Positions 5,280 to 12,273 of a stretch of DNA of 12,824 nt are shown piece by piece. The translations under genes were made by a program, and so were the position numbers. The number at the start of each line of letters is the position of its first letter. Position 1 is the stretch's first letter. Under the pieces are notes generated by a model that worked only from the letters and a program-made list of their open reading frames with translations, did not search any database and was not told the DNA's origin. The DNA is taken from NCBI GenBank assembly GCA_947448095.1, contig CANFNN010000061.1, forward strand, positions 1 to 12,824. Direction: 5' to 3'. The stretch comes from Bacteriovoracaceae bacterium (GTDB lineage: Bacteria > Bdellovibrionota > Bacteriovoracia > Bacteriovoracales > Bacteriovoracaceae).

Positions 5280-7253
5280 TTACATCGCGTCGCCACTAAA
5301 AAGTTTTACTATCTCACCATGAGTGATGGTCATAGAATTCATATTTTTCAGCCAAACACCGTCTTTGAATGACCAAGTGGTGGTTAGACCCTTTAAGGCC
5401 TTATCTTTTACCTTCGCATCAAAGTCATCCCGGTTAGTCACTTCACCACTTGCGTTGAGAGCATCAGAGCCAATTTTCATAGCATCTAAGGCCAAAATTT
5501 CAATTAAACCGGCCGGACGGCCATAAATTTCCTGAAATTTACTCAGCATTTCTTTATTTAAATCTTTAGGATCGTCCCCAATAAAGTAAAGCGTACCTAA
5601 GTTTTTCTGTTCTTTCACCATGGCCTTAGACACCCAACTCGGACCACCCACAATTTTAATTCTGTTGGCATCATAGTAACCTAAGGTCGGAATTAATCCC
5701 GTTGCCTCGTGGGGATAAGTCGCAAGAAAGACCCAATCAAAATCAATCACTGGCGGCAAAGTTTGCACCCGACGAATAGCCGTTTTTTCAAGAGCGTAAA
5801 CATCTTCAAGAATATTTAACTCCTCAGAGCGTTCGCGCTCGTGCTTTAAACCCAAAAACAATTGGGCCGTATCACGGTAGTCATGGGTATTTTTTTGAAA
5901 TGTCGCAAGGCTCGTGACTTGAATATTTTTCTGATTCGCCTTTCTCCAGATTTCATCAGCGTAAGCTTTACCACCTTCATTTTCAGGGTAAATGATTCCT
6001 AAGCGGTTACCAAATTTATTGATCATCTCATCAGAAAGTAACGCTTCCACTTGAGATTCAATCGATCCTTGGACTTCAATTAAGTGATTATTTTTTTCTT
6101 CTTTAGGTAAATTGATCTGAGAAAGGGAAATATACAAGACTCCGTATTTTCTCGCTTCAAGATATTCTGCTTTAGCTGAATCTGGAAAAAGCCCACCAAT
6201 AATGAATGATACTTTATGCTCCCGAATAAGATCCAAAACGGCTTGAGCCCCTTGGGCAGGAGAATCGAGTGAATCCTTGGTATGAATTTTAACTGCATCA
6301 TTAAGACCCAGGACCTTGAGACCCACGTCAACACCACTCACAGCTTTTTGGCCAAAGCTGGCCTTGTCTCCAGTTAAAGGCAGAACAAGTCCAATATCGT
6401 GCAAACTAATTTTCCCCGAGTTCTCCATTCGCATTTCGAATTCTTTCACAAACTTAATAACTTCATCGTTAGAGCTAAACTCTGATTTTAGCCACCCTAT
6501 AACATCGCTTGCGCCGCTTTTATCCCCATCAATATATCTTTGTTCAGCTTCCAGTTGGGCCAGGTTTGCGACCGCAAGATTATTAGATTTATTAAACTCT
6601 TCCAGTAGTTCAATCTTTTGCGATTGATTGAGTTTTTTAAAGGACTCTTTCATTGGCTCGTATAAATTAGAATTTTGAATTTCACTAAAAGTTTTAAGGC
6701 CTCCTAAAAGTGATAAGGAAGAGCGAACCATCATGTCAGGATTTTCAAATTTCTTCCCATAGGCAAGTTCTAGTTGAGCAAATTTCTTTTTCTCAAAATC
6801 ACTTAAAACTTTAGTGTCTATATTCAGAAGGTGTTTCTTTAATTCAGCAAATTGATTGAGTTTATAGTGAGCACTCGCCATGTTCAATTGAACCTGAGAG
6901 TAGAGCTGAGAGTCTTTCTGGGTGTATTTTTCTGATACCTCAAAATTAAGAATCGATTTATCAACTTCATTCATATTAAAAAGGATCACCCCTTTTAAAT
7001 TATACTTAAGCGCCTTTTCTACTGAAGTCAGATTGTTGTCATTGAGCTCAGATAGTTTTGCTATGGCAGGTTTAAATTTATCGCCCTTTATAAGTTCTCG
7101 GGCCTCGGCAAGTTTAGTTTTAGCAACTTCTGAAACAACACTTTCATCAACGGTTTTCCGGGACAACATCTGCGAACACGAAGTGATGATAATAAGAAGA
7201 AATGCGAAGCTGAAACGCATGAAAAAGCCCTTTGGTCTGAAGTTCATAACCAT
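5280..7253 (-). CDS. LpoA/YraM-like lipoprotein: TPR-like N-terminus and type-1 periplasmic-binding domain
   Basis: Probable outer-membrane lipoprotein of the penicillin-binding-protein activator (LpoA/YraM) or ABC-type substrate-binding family. A hydrophobic stretch FAFLLIIITSC ends in a good lipobox (ITSC). The residue after the Cys is Ser, not Asp, which favours outer-membrane sorting. After the lipid anchor come about 230 helical residues with TPR-like periodicity (for example ALKYNLKGVILFNMNEVD and QLNMASAHYKLNQFAEL). The second half is a type-1 periplasmic-binding fold opening with IGLVLPLTGDKASFGQKAV, the typical first strand and Gly-rich turn of this fold. In LpoA such a protein stimulates the PBP1A synthase; substrate capture is the alternative. 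The start is uncertain: ATGs lie at 7265, 7253, 7247 and 7220. I chose 7253 because GGAAG is five bases upstream, giving 657 aa. The dnaJ terminator lies just upstream, so the gene is probably not simply part of the dnaK operon. Confidence 0.82.
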   Translation of the reverse strand: MVMNFRPKGFFMRFSFAFLLIIITSCSQMLSRKTVDESVVSEVAKTKLAEARELIKGDKFKPAIAKLSELNDNNLTSVEKALKYNLKGVILFNMNEVDKSILNFEVSEKYTQKDSQLYSQVQLNMASAHYKLNQFAELKKHLLNIDTKVLSDFEKKKFAQLELAYGKKFENPDMMVRSSLSLLGGLKTFSEIQNSNLYEPMKESFKKLNQSQKIELLEEFNKSNNLAVANLAQLEAEQRYIDGDKSGASDVIGWLKSEFSSNDEVIKFVKEFEMRMENSGKISLHDIGLVLPLTGDKASFGQKAVSGVDVGLKVLGLNDAVKIHTKDSLDSPAQGAQAVLDLIREHKVSFIIGGLFPDSAKAEYLEARKYGVLYISLSQINLPKEEKNNHLIEVQGSIESQVEALLSDEMINKFGNRLGIIYPENEGGKAYADEIWRKANQKNIQVTSLATFQKNTHDYRDTAQLFLGLKHERERSEELNILEDVYALEKTAIRRVQTLPPVIDFDWVFLATYPHEATGLIPTLGYYDANRIKIVGGPSWVSKAMVKEQKNLGTLYFIGDDPKDLNKEMLSKFQEIYGRPAGLIEILALDAMKIGSDALNASGEVTNRDDFDAKVKDKALKGLTTTWSFKDGVWLKNMNSMTITHGEIVKLFSGDAM

Positions 7254-7280
7254 TTTAACTTCCATCCGGAAAAAAGTCAG

Positions 7281-7307
7281 AAAAAAAGGGCCCTTAGAAG
7301 GGCCCTT
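7281..7307 (-). terminator. Intrinsic terminator of the grpE-dnaK-dnaJ operon
   Basis: Read on the minus strand, arms AAGGGCCC and GGGCCCTT form a perfect 8-bp G+C-rich stem (7300-7307 with 7286-7293) around a six-base loop TTCTAA, and run into a T-tract (7281-7287). It begins 12 nt after the dnaJ stop. The stem is built from two copies of the 10-bp palindrome AAGGGCCCTT (7286-7295 and 7298-7307) two bases apart. Confidence 0.9.
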
Positions 7308-7319
7308 GGAGTAGGAAAA

Positions 7320-8462
7320 TTATTGGAAGAGTTCTTTGACTCGGTTAAAGAACCCTTTGGTCATGGGATTGGAACTATTTTGCTCCATCTCTGCCAAGCG
7401 CTGAAAGATCTCTCTTTGCTCTTTGGAAAGCTTGGTCGGAGTTTCGACATGGATAGTTATGATTTGATCCCCAAACCCATACCCGCCAAGTTTAGTTACT
7501 CCCTTATTTCGGAGTTTCATTTTTTGACTGGCCTGAGTTCCTTCGGGAATTTTCATGGAAACTCTTCCACCCAAAGTCGGCACTTCAATCTCACATCCCA
7601 GTGCTGCTTGCGAAAAGCTTATAGGCACTTCACACAGAACATCGTACTCATCTCGTTTAAAAAACTCATGCTCCTGAAGGTGAATCAGAACATACAAGTC
7701 TCCGGCCGGGCCGCCGTTAGTGCCAGCATCCCCTTGACCTGATAACTTAAGCCTCTGGCCTTCATCAATTCCCGCAGGAACTTTGACCGAAAGTTTTTCT
7801 CTTTTTTTACTTCTTCCTCGACCAGCACAAGTCTCACACGGGTCTTTGATCATCTGACCCGAGCCATGACATCTTGGACAAGGTTGAGCGATCGTGAAAA
7901 AGCCTTGCTGCCGTCTGATTTCTCCATGACCTTGGCAAGTTTCACAAGTCGTTGGTCCTGAGCCCTTTTTGGCGCCTGTTCCGTGACAAGTTTCACACTG
8001 ACATGAGCGATTAATATGTAATTCTTTTTCTACACCAAATGCTGCCTCTTCAAACGCCACAAACATTTCAGTTTGAAGGTCTCCACCGGCCGTCGCTCGA
8101 GCGCGACCACGTCCACCTCTTCCGCCACGACTTCTCTGGCCACCCATGATGTCACCAAAAATATCTCCGAATATATCTCCCAAGTCGCCGAAGTCTCCTC
8201 CGCCGCCATGAAATCCACCGCCGCCTCCGCCGCCTTGTTCAGCTGCGTGACCAACACGATCATACATTTGGCGTTTTTGGTCATCCATTAAGATATCAGC
8301 AGCGTGTGAGGCTTCTTTAAATTTGGCTTCCGCTTCCGCGTTACCTGGATTTTTATCAGGATGATGTTGCATGGCCAATTTTCTATAGGCTTTTTTAATG
8401 TCTTCTTTGGCCGCCCCTCGGGATACACCAAGCACTTCGTAATAGTCGCGTTTATCACTCAT
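7320..8462 (-). CDS. dnaJ: Co-chaperone DnaJ (Hsp40, class I)
   Basis: DnaJ delivers unfolded clients to DnaK and stimulates its ATPase through the J domain. The full class I layout is visible in 380 aa. The J domain is at 5-70 with HPD at 34-36. A Gly/Phe-rich linker at about 76-125 includes a run of seven glycines and FGDLGDIFGDIFGDIMGG. Four CxxCxGxG zinc repeats start at C156, C173, C195 and C209. The C-terminal substrate-binding domain opens with VPAGIDEGQRLKLSGQGD. It is the last gene of grpE-dnaK-dnaJ, 57 nt after dnaK, and is closed by a strong intrinsic terminator. Its start codon sits directly behind a 10-bp hairpin (see separate entry), suggesting independent control of DnaJ level. 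In helix III of the J domain the usual EAYEVL is EASHAADIL. Identification is certain. Confidence 0.98.
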   Translation of the reverse strand: MSDKRDYYEVLGVSRGAAKEDIKKAYRKLAMQHHPDKNPGNAEAEAKFKEASHAADILMDDQKRQMYDRVGHAAEQGGGGGGGFHGGGGDFGDLGDIFGDIFGDIMGGQRSRGGRGGRGRARATAGGDLQTEMFVAFEEAAFGVEKELHINRSCQCETCHGTGAKKGSGPTTCETCQGHGEIRRQQGFFTIAQPCPRCHGSGQMIKDPCETCAGRGRSKKREKLSVKVPAGIDEGQRLKLSGQGDAGTNGGPAGDLYVLIHLQEHEFFKRDEYDVLCEVPISFSQAALGCEIEVPTLGGRVSMKIPEGTQASQKMKLRNKGVTKLGGYGFGDQIITIHVETPTKLSKEQREIFQRLAEMEQNSSNPMTKGFFNRVKELFQ

Positions 8463-8470
8463 AATGAATA

Positions 8471-8499
8471 AGCCCCTTAACGAATTAAGGGGCTCCTTT
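8471..8499 (-). promoter_or_regulatory. dnaK-dnaJ intercistronic hairpin with UUCG loop overlapping the dnaJ ribosome-binding region
   Basis: On the minus strand, AGCCCCTTAA (8494-8485) and TTAAGGGGCT (8480-8471) pair perfectly over 10 bp around the loop TTCG. No T-tract follows (TATTCATT then the dnaJ ATG), so it is not a typical terminator. The 3' arm contains AAGGGG, a possible Shine-Dalgarno 10 nt from the ATG that folding would hide. A better one, AAAGGAG (8499-8493), lies just 5' of the stem and overlaps it by two bases. It is about 30 nt from the ATG linearly but only about 8 nt when the hairpin is folded out. Either reading makes it a translational control element; an mRNA-stabilising role for the dnaK part is the alternative. 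Confidence 0.75.
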
Positions 8500-8519
8500 A
8501 AAAATCAAAAATCTAAATA

Positions 8520-10442
8520 TTAAACTTCTTTATAATCAGCATCAACTACATCGTCCCCATCATCTTTCTTTTTGGAGTCCGTGCCGGCTGCGTCTTCGGC
8601 ACCGGCACTTTGACCGGCTGAAGCACCATCAGCTCCAGTTCCTTGATACATGTACTGGGCAAGGCTATGAGCGACGTTTTGTAATCTTTCAGTCGCTGCT
8701 TTAATTTCGTCCAGAGATTCAGAAGTGAGTTTTGTTTTCGCTTCATTAATAGCTCCTTCAAGCTCAGTTTTCTTATCAGCAGGAACTTTGTCCCCGGCTT
8801 CTTTCATCCCCTTCTCAGAGGCAAAAACTAAACTGTCTAAATTGTTACGAGCATCAACCACTTCACGACGTTTTTTATCGGATTCGCGGTTTTTATCTGC
8901 ATCGGCTACCATCTGTTTAATCTGCTCTTCAGTTAAACCAGAGTTAGAAGTAATCACGATATTTTGTGATTTCCCTGTCGCCTTATCAATCGCGTTTACG
9001 TGAACGATACCGTTAGCATCAATATCAAACACTACTTCAATTTGTGGAACACCACGAGCTGCCGGGCTGATACCCGTCAAATCGAATTTCCCTAAAGTTT
9101 TGTTGTCAGCTGCAAATTCACGTTCACCTTGTTGTACGTGAATCGATACTGCTGGCTGATTATCAACGGCAGTTGAGAAAACTTGTGATTTCTTAGTTGG
9201 AATCGTTGTGTTTTTCTCAATGATTTTAGTAAACACACCACCCAGAGTTTCAATACCGAGTGAAAGAGGAGTCACATCTAAAAGAAGAACATCCTTCACG
9301 TCCCCAGCAAGAACACCACCCTGAATCGCAGCCCCAGCAGCAACAACTTCATCCGGGTTCACACCTTTAGAAGGCTCTTTGCCGAAGATTTCTTTTACTT
9401 TTGCCTGAACGATCGGCATACGAGTCGCTCCACCAACTAAAATCACTTCGTGAATTTCAGCAAGTGAAAGACCTGAATCTTTAATCGCCATTTTACAAGG
9501 AGCGACTAATTTATCGATCAAATCGCCAATCAAAGACTCAAATTTCGCTCTCGAAAGGTTCAAGTTTAAATGCTTAGGACCTGTTGCATCCATAGTAATG
9601 AATGGAAGGTTCACATCTGTTTGAGTTACTGAAGAAAGCTCATGTTTAGCTTTTTCTGCAGCTTCTTTTAAACGCTGAAGGGCCATTTTATCATTTTTAA
9701 GGTCAATGCTTGTTTCTTTTTTAAACTCTTCAGCAAGCCAGTTAATGATTCTATAATCGAAGTCTTCACCACCGAGGAAAGTATCTCCGTTTGTCGATTT
9801 TACTTCGAATACACCATCAGTCGTAATTTCAAGAACTGAAACATCGAAAGTACCACCACCTAAGTCGAATACAGCAATGTTCTTATCTTTCTTAGTATCT
9901 AATCCATAAGCTAGAGCCGCAGCGGTTGGCTCATTGATGATTCGTTTCACATCAAGACCAGCAATACGACCGGCATCTTTTGTTGCCTGTCTTTGAGCAT
10001 CGTTAAAGTAAGCTGGAACAGTGATAACTGCTTCAGTTACCGGCTGACCAAGATAGTCCTCTGCAGCTTTCTTCATTTTTTCAAGAATGCGGGCCGAAAT
10101 TTCCTGAGAAGAATATTCTTTTCCATCAACTTTTACCCAAGCATCACCATTTTTATTAGCAAAAATTTCAAATGGAGCTACTTGATGAAAGTGAGTCACT
10201 TCTTTATCAGTAAACTTACGACCAATAAGACGTTTCACACCAAATAATGTTTTAGTTGGATTAGTTACTGCCTGACGTTTAGCAACCTGACCAACCAAGA
10301 TTTCACCATTACTAGCGAAACCAACAATTGATGGAGTTGTGTTATGTCCTTCAGCATTTGGAACAATTTTATAAACTCCGTTTTCCATGACAGCAACACA
10401 TGAGTTTGTTGTCCCTAAGTCAATTCCAATAATTTTTCCCAT
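8520..10442 (-). CDS. dnaK: Molecular chaperone DnaK (Hsp70)
   Basis: DnaK is the ATP-driven cytosolic chaperone that cycles with DnaJ (ATPase stimulation) and GrpE (nucleotide exchange). At 640 aa it is full length. Landmarks: phosphate-1 loop IDLGTTNS at 7-14, NEPTAAALAYGLD at 170-182, phosphate-2 loop DLGGGTFD at 193-200, VGGATRMP at 336-343, the hydrophobic interdomain linker VLLLDVTPLSLG at 385-396, then the peptide-binding beta domain, the helical lid, and a G/A/D-rich tail ending DVVDADYKEV, the usual bacterial end. The Shine-Dalgarno AAGGAG stands six bases before the ATG, the best ribosome site in the operon. The gene begins 24 nt after the grpE stop and is followed by the dnaK-dnaJ hairpin, consistent with higher DnaK than DnaJ output. 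Nothing is missing or odd. Confidence 0.99.
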   Translation of the reverse strand: MGKIIGIDLGTTNSCVAVMENGVYKIVPNAEGHNTTPSIVGFASNGEILVGQVAKRQAVTNPTKTLFGVKRLIGRKFTDKEVTHFHQVAPFEIFANKNGDAWVKVDGKEYSSQEISARILEKMKKAAEDYLGQPVTEAVITVPAYFNDAQRQATKDAGRIAGLDVKRIINEPTAAALAYGLDTKKDKNIAVFDLGGGTFDVSVLEITTDGVFEVKSTNGDTFLGGEDFDYRIINWLAEEFKKETSIDLKNDKMALQRLKEAAEKAKHELSSVTQTDVNLPFITMDATGPKHLNLNLSRAKFESLIGDLIDKLVAPCKMAIKDSGLSLAEIHEVILVGGATRMPIVQAKVKEIFGKEPSKGVNPDEVVAAGAAIQGGVLAGDVKDVLLLDVTPLSLGIETLGGVFTKIIEKNTTIPTKKSQVFSTAVDNQPAVSIHVQQGEREFAADNKTLGKFDLTGISPAARGVPQIEVVFDIDANGIVHVNAIDKATGKSQNIVITSNSGLTEEQIKQMVADADKNRESDKKRREVVDARNNLDSLVFASEKGMKEAGDKVPADKKTELEGAINEAKTKLTSESLDEIKAATERLQNVAHSLAQYMYQGTGADGASAGQSAGAEDAAGTDSKKKDDGDDVVDADYKEV

Positions 10443-10466
10443 ATAATTCTCCTTATGTAATACCGC

Positions 10467-11000
10467 TTATTGTTTATCACTTGATACGACGACCTTCGAA
10501 GCACGAATCACTCGACCATTCAGAGTAAAACCTTTTTGAAATTCTTTAATCACTTCATTCGGTTTTTTTCCTTCAGCATATTCCTGGGCCAAGGCTTCGT
10601 GAAAATTAGGATCAAATTCCTTACCAATCGCTTGGATAGGATTAAGCCCGTGCTTGCCCATAGTGTCCAAAAATTGCTTCTGAACCATATCTAAACCGAC
10701 GACCAGATTTTTTACCTTCTGGTCCTCGTCACCTTTAAGCATACCGATCGTGCGATCAAAATTATCTGCCACGTCTAAAAGATCACGCATGACTTTTTCA
10801 TTACCGAATTTAAGTAAATTCTCTTTTTCACGCTCCAGGCGTTTACGGTAATTATCCATCTCAGCAGCGATGTAATAATACTTCGCCTTATAGTCCACTT
10901 CCTCTTTTTTATCTTCTACGACAGATAATTCAGGTCCAGCGGCTTCGACAGTTGTTTCTTCCGTTTTCTTCTCATCTTTTGAATTTTCGTTATGTTCCAT
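10467..11000 (-). CDS. grpE: Nucleotide exchange factor GrpE
   Basis: GrpE releases ADP from DnaK and works as a dimer in the cytosol. The 177-aa protein has an acidic, disordered-looking N-terminus (1-35), a long helix likely to form the dimer coiled coil (about 36-90, with AEMDNYRKRLEREKENL), the core FDPNFHEAL at 129-137, and the C-terminal beta-wing GFTLNGRVIRASKVVVS at 157-173. All match the family. It is the first gene of the operon; a sigma-32-like promoter lies 37-63 nt upstream of the ATG. Its ribosome site is weak (GAGAG, about 5 nt from ATG). There is no hrcA upstream and no CIRCE element, so control by HrcA is not indicated; the gene upstream is hemW. Confidence 0.97.
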   Translation of the reverse strand: MEHNENSKDEKKTEETTVEAAGPELSVVEDKKEEVDYKAKYYYIAAEMDNYRKRLEREKENLLKFGNEKVMRDLLDVADNFDRTIGMLKGDEDQKVKNLVVGLDMVQKQFLDTMGKHGLNPIQAIGKEFDPNFHEALAQEYAEGKKPNEVIKEFQKGFTLNGRVIRASKVVVSSDKQ

Positions 11001-11025
11001 AATTTCTCTCTGGCTTTAAATTGCT

Positions 11026-11071
11026 CTCAAACATAAATATGGGTCTCATAAAATAGGTGTCAATGTTTGAG
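11026..11071. repeat. Perfect 9-bp inverted repeat bracketing the grpE promoter
   Basis: CTCAAACAT (11026-11034) and ATGTTTGAG (11063-11071) are exact reverse complements, 28 bp apart. One arm abuts the -35 box on its upstream side; the other lies just downstream of the -10 box, around the expected start of transcription. Because the upstream arm should not be transcribed, a DNA operator is more likely than an RNA hairpin. It is unlike CIRCE (TTAGCACTC-N9-GAGTGCTAA). Function is unknown. Confidence 0.5.
11037..11063 (-). promoter_or_regulatory. Heat-shock (sigma-32-like) promoter of grpE-dnaK-dnaJ
   Basis: On the minus strand, TTGACA (11063-11058) is followed after 14 nt by CCCATAT (11043-11037). 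CCCATnT with that spacing is the sigma-32 (RpoH) -10 pattern, and the -35 keeps TTGA. The same -35 with TATTTA 18 nt on could also serve sigma-70, so a basal plus heat-induced dual use is possible. Transcription would start about 30 nt before the grpE ATG. A run of ten T (11082-11073) lies 9 nt upstream of the -35 and could act like an UP element. Confidence 0.65.
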
Positions 11072-11124
11072 GAAAAAAAAAAGGCATAAATGAGAGTAAA
11101 GAAGTTAAGGCCAAACCACTGAAA

Positions 11125-12231
11125 TCATATTCCCAAGCGAAACAGATCATCCATAAGTGAATCCAGCATTAAATAACCCAATGAGCCGAGCTTGATTTTT
11201 CCGTCTCTAAATTCACCATAATTCAGTACTTCCCAGCGCTTAAACAACTCTTGAAGGGCCGGCGTTAATTGACGTGGTGCCCACCCAAAATTCGTTCGTA
11301 AAGTCAGATAGATCTCCTCCAAAGCCGTTTCCTTTGGACCCAGCTCTTCTTTTTCTAACTCGGCCTTGGAGACTTTCCACTTGTACCTTAAAGCCTGACC
11401 CTCAGCTTGGGGAAAATAGCCTGTTCCCGTAGGCCCCAATGCCGCCACGGCTTGCCCCTGCCAGTACTTCATATTGTGCTTTGATTCAAAACCAGGAAGA
11501 GCAAAATTGGAAACCTCGTAGTGAACAAAGCCCAGCTTTCTCAGGTACTCACTCACAAACAAATACTCTTCACGAATAAATTCATCATCAGGCATAGACT
11601 GAGAATGAGGATATTTTGATCTGGCATTTAAAATATAAAGACTAATGTGCTTAGGCTGATAACTCAGAAGTCGATTCAGTTCCGTCTCAATATTTCTTTG
11701 TTTTTCCCTCGAAAAAGGAAGTCCGAGAAGAAAATCGAGCGAAAAGTTCCAATCATTTTGGTGGCAGTAGTCGAGTAAAGAATAACTCTCATCCAGTGAA
11801 TGCGATCGATCCATAATTTGGATAAAATTGGGATCAAGAGTTTGAGTGCCAATGGAGATTCGATTAAGGCCTATCTCTTTCCAGGCCGAAAGCATTTCAG
11901 TGCTCCAGGTTCCAGGATCAATTTCCATCGTAAATTCTGCGCCAGCTGAAAGAGTTAATCGCTCTTTTAACCAATTTCCTAAAAAAGCCGCGCCTTTGGT
12001 TCCCCAAAGGGAAGGAGTTCCTCCGCCCAAGTAGAGGGTCTTGAGTGGAGCCCAGGAAATGTTTTGCTCTTGCATCAGGATATCGTGTCTTTGCCAGCTC
12101 TCACTTAAAAACTGATGAAAATCCTCAATTTGATTTGAGTTCGGGTCATAGAGCTTTTTGTAAAAGTCACAGTAGTTGCAAAGATGCTTACAAAAAGGCA
12201 CGTGTAAATAAAGGCTGGACACCTGAGTCAT
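11125..12231 (-). CDS. hemW: Radical SAM protein HemW (heme chaperone, coproporphyrinogen oxidase-like)
   Basis: HemW proteins bind heme and a 4Fe-4S cluster and are thought to pass heme to target proteins; they were long misnamed HemN. The 368-aa length fits. The cluster motif is C14-xxx-C18-xx-C21 followed by D-F. HemN proper has a further cysteine (CxxxCxxCxC), so HemW is preferred. Other landmarks: GGGTPS at 69-74, EIDPGT at 103-108, LNRISIGTQ at 122-130, SLDFLLGLP at 164-172, and HYEVSNFALPG then HNMKYW at 252-257. Two places differ from the family pattern as I know it: the stretch after HISLYIL lacks the usual Glu (reads NARSKYP), and the segment usually close to GxGAHS reads ALGPTGTGYF. 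The C-terminal domain (about 290-368) resembles the HemW winged-helix tail. The gene has its own promoter and lies upstream of, but 124 nt from, grpE. Confidence 0.92.
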   Translation of the reverse strand: MTQVSSLYLHVPFCKHLCNYCDFYKKLYDPNSNQIEDFHQFLSESWQRHDILMQEQNISWAPLKTLYLGGGTPSLWGTKGAAFLGNWLKERLTLSAGAEFTMEIDPGTWSTEMLSAWKEIGLNRISIGTQTLDPNFIQIMDRSHSLDESYSLLDYCHQNDWNFSLDFLLGLPFSREKQRNIETELNRLLSYQPKHISLYILNARSKYPHSQSMPDDEFIREEYLFVSEYLRKLGFVHYEVSNFALPGFESKHNMKYWQGQAVAALGPTGTGYFPQAEGQALRYKWKVSKAELEKEELGPKETALEEIYLTLRTNFGWAPRQLTPALQELFKRWEVLNYGEFRDGKIKLGSLGYLMLDSLMDDLFRLGI

Positions 12232-12244
12232 TAAGAGAAATTCC

Positions 12245-12273
12245 TTCTAAAAAACCTAGTCTGCAATGATAAT
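12245..12273 (+). promoter_or_regulatory. Candidate promoter for the M16 peptidase gene
   Basis: TTCTAA (12245-12250), 17 nt, GATAAT (12268-12273). The -10 matches at 5/6 but the -35 is poor (3/6). It shares its -10 bases with the hemW promoter on the other strand. The leader would be about 29 nt. Confidence 0.3.

Noticed and set aside
6922..7314. 130-codon plus-strand frame opposite the lipoprotein gene, running through the dnaJ terminator
   Set aside because: It is antisense to a well-supported gene, crosses a terminator hairpin, and its composition is low-complexity; no support for expression.
7323..7742. 139-codon open frame on the plus strand opposite dnaJ
   Set aside because: It lies fully inside a certain dnaJ gene, starts at TTG without a ribosome site, and has no recognisable protein features; it is a shadow of dnaJ codon use.
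11073..11082. Run of ten T on the minus strand downstream of hemW as an intrinsic terminator
   Set aside because: No G+C-rich stem precedes it; it is better explained as an A/T tract upstream of the grpE promoter.
11001..11124. CIRCE or HAIR element before grpE
   Set aside because: Neither TTAGCACTC / GAGTGCTAA nor a HAIR-like repeat is present; the inverted repeat found has a different sequence and spacing.
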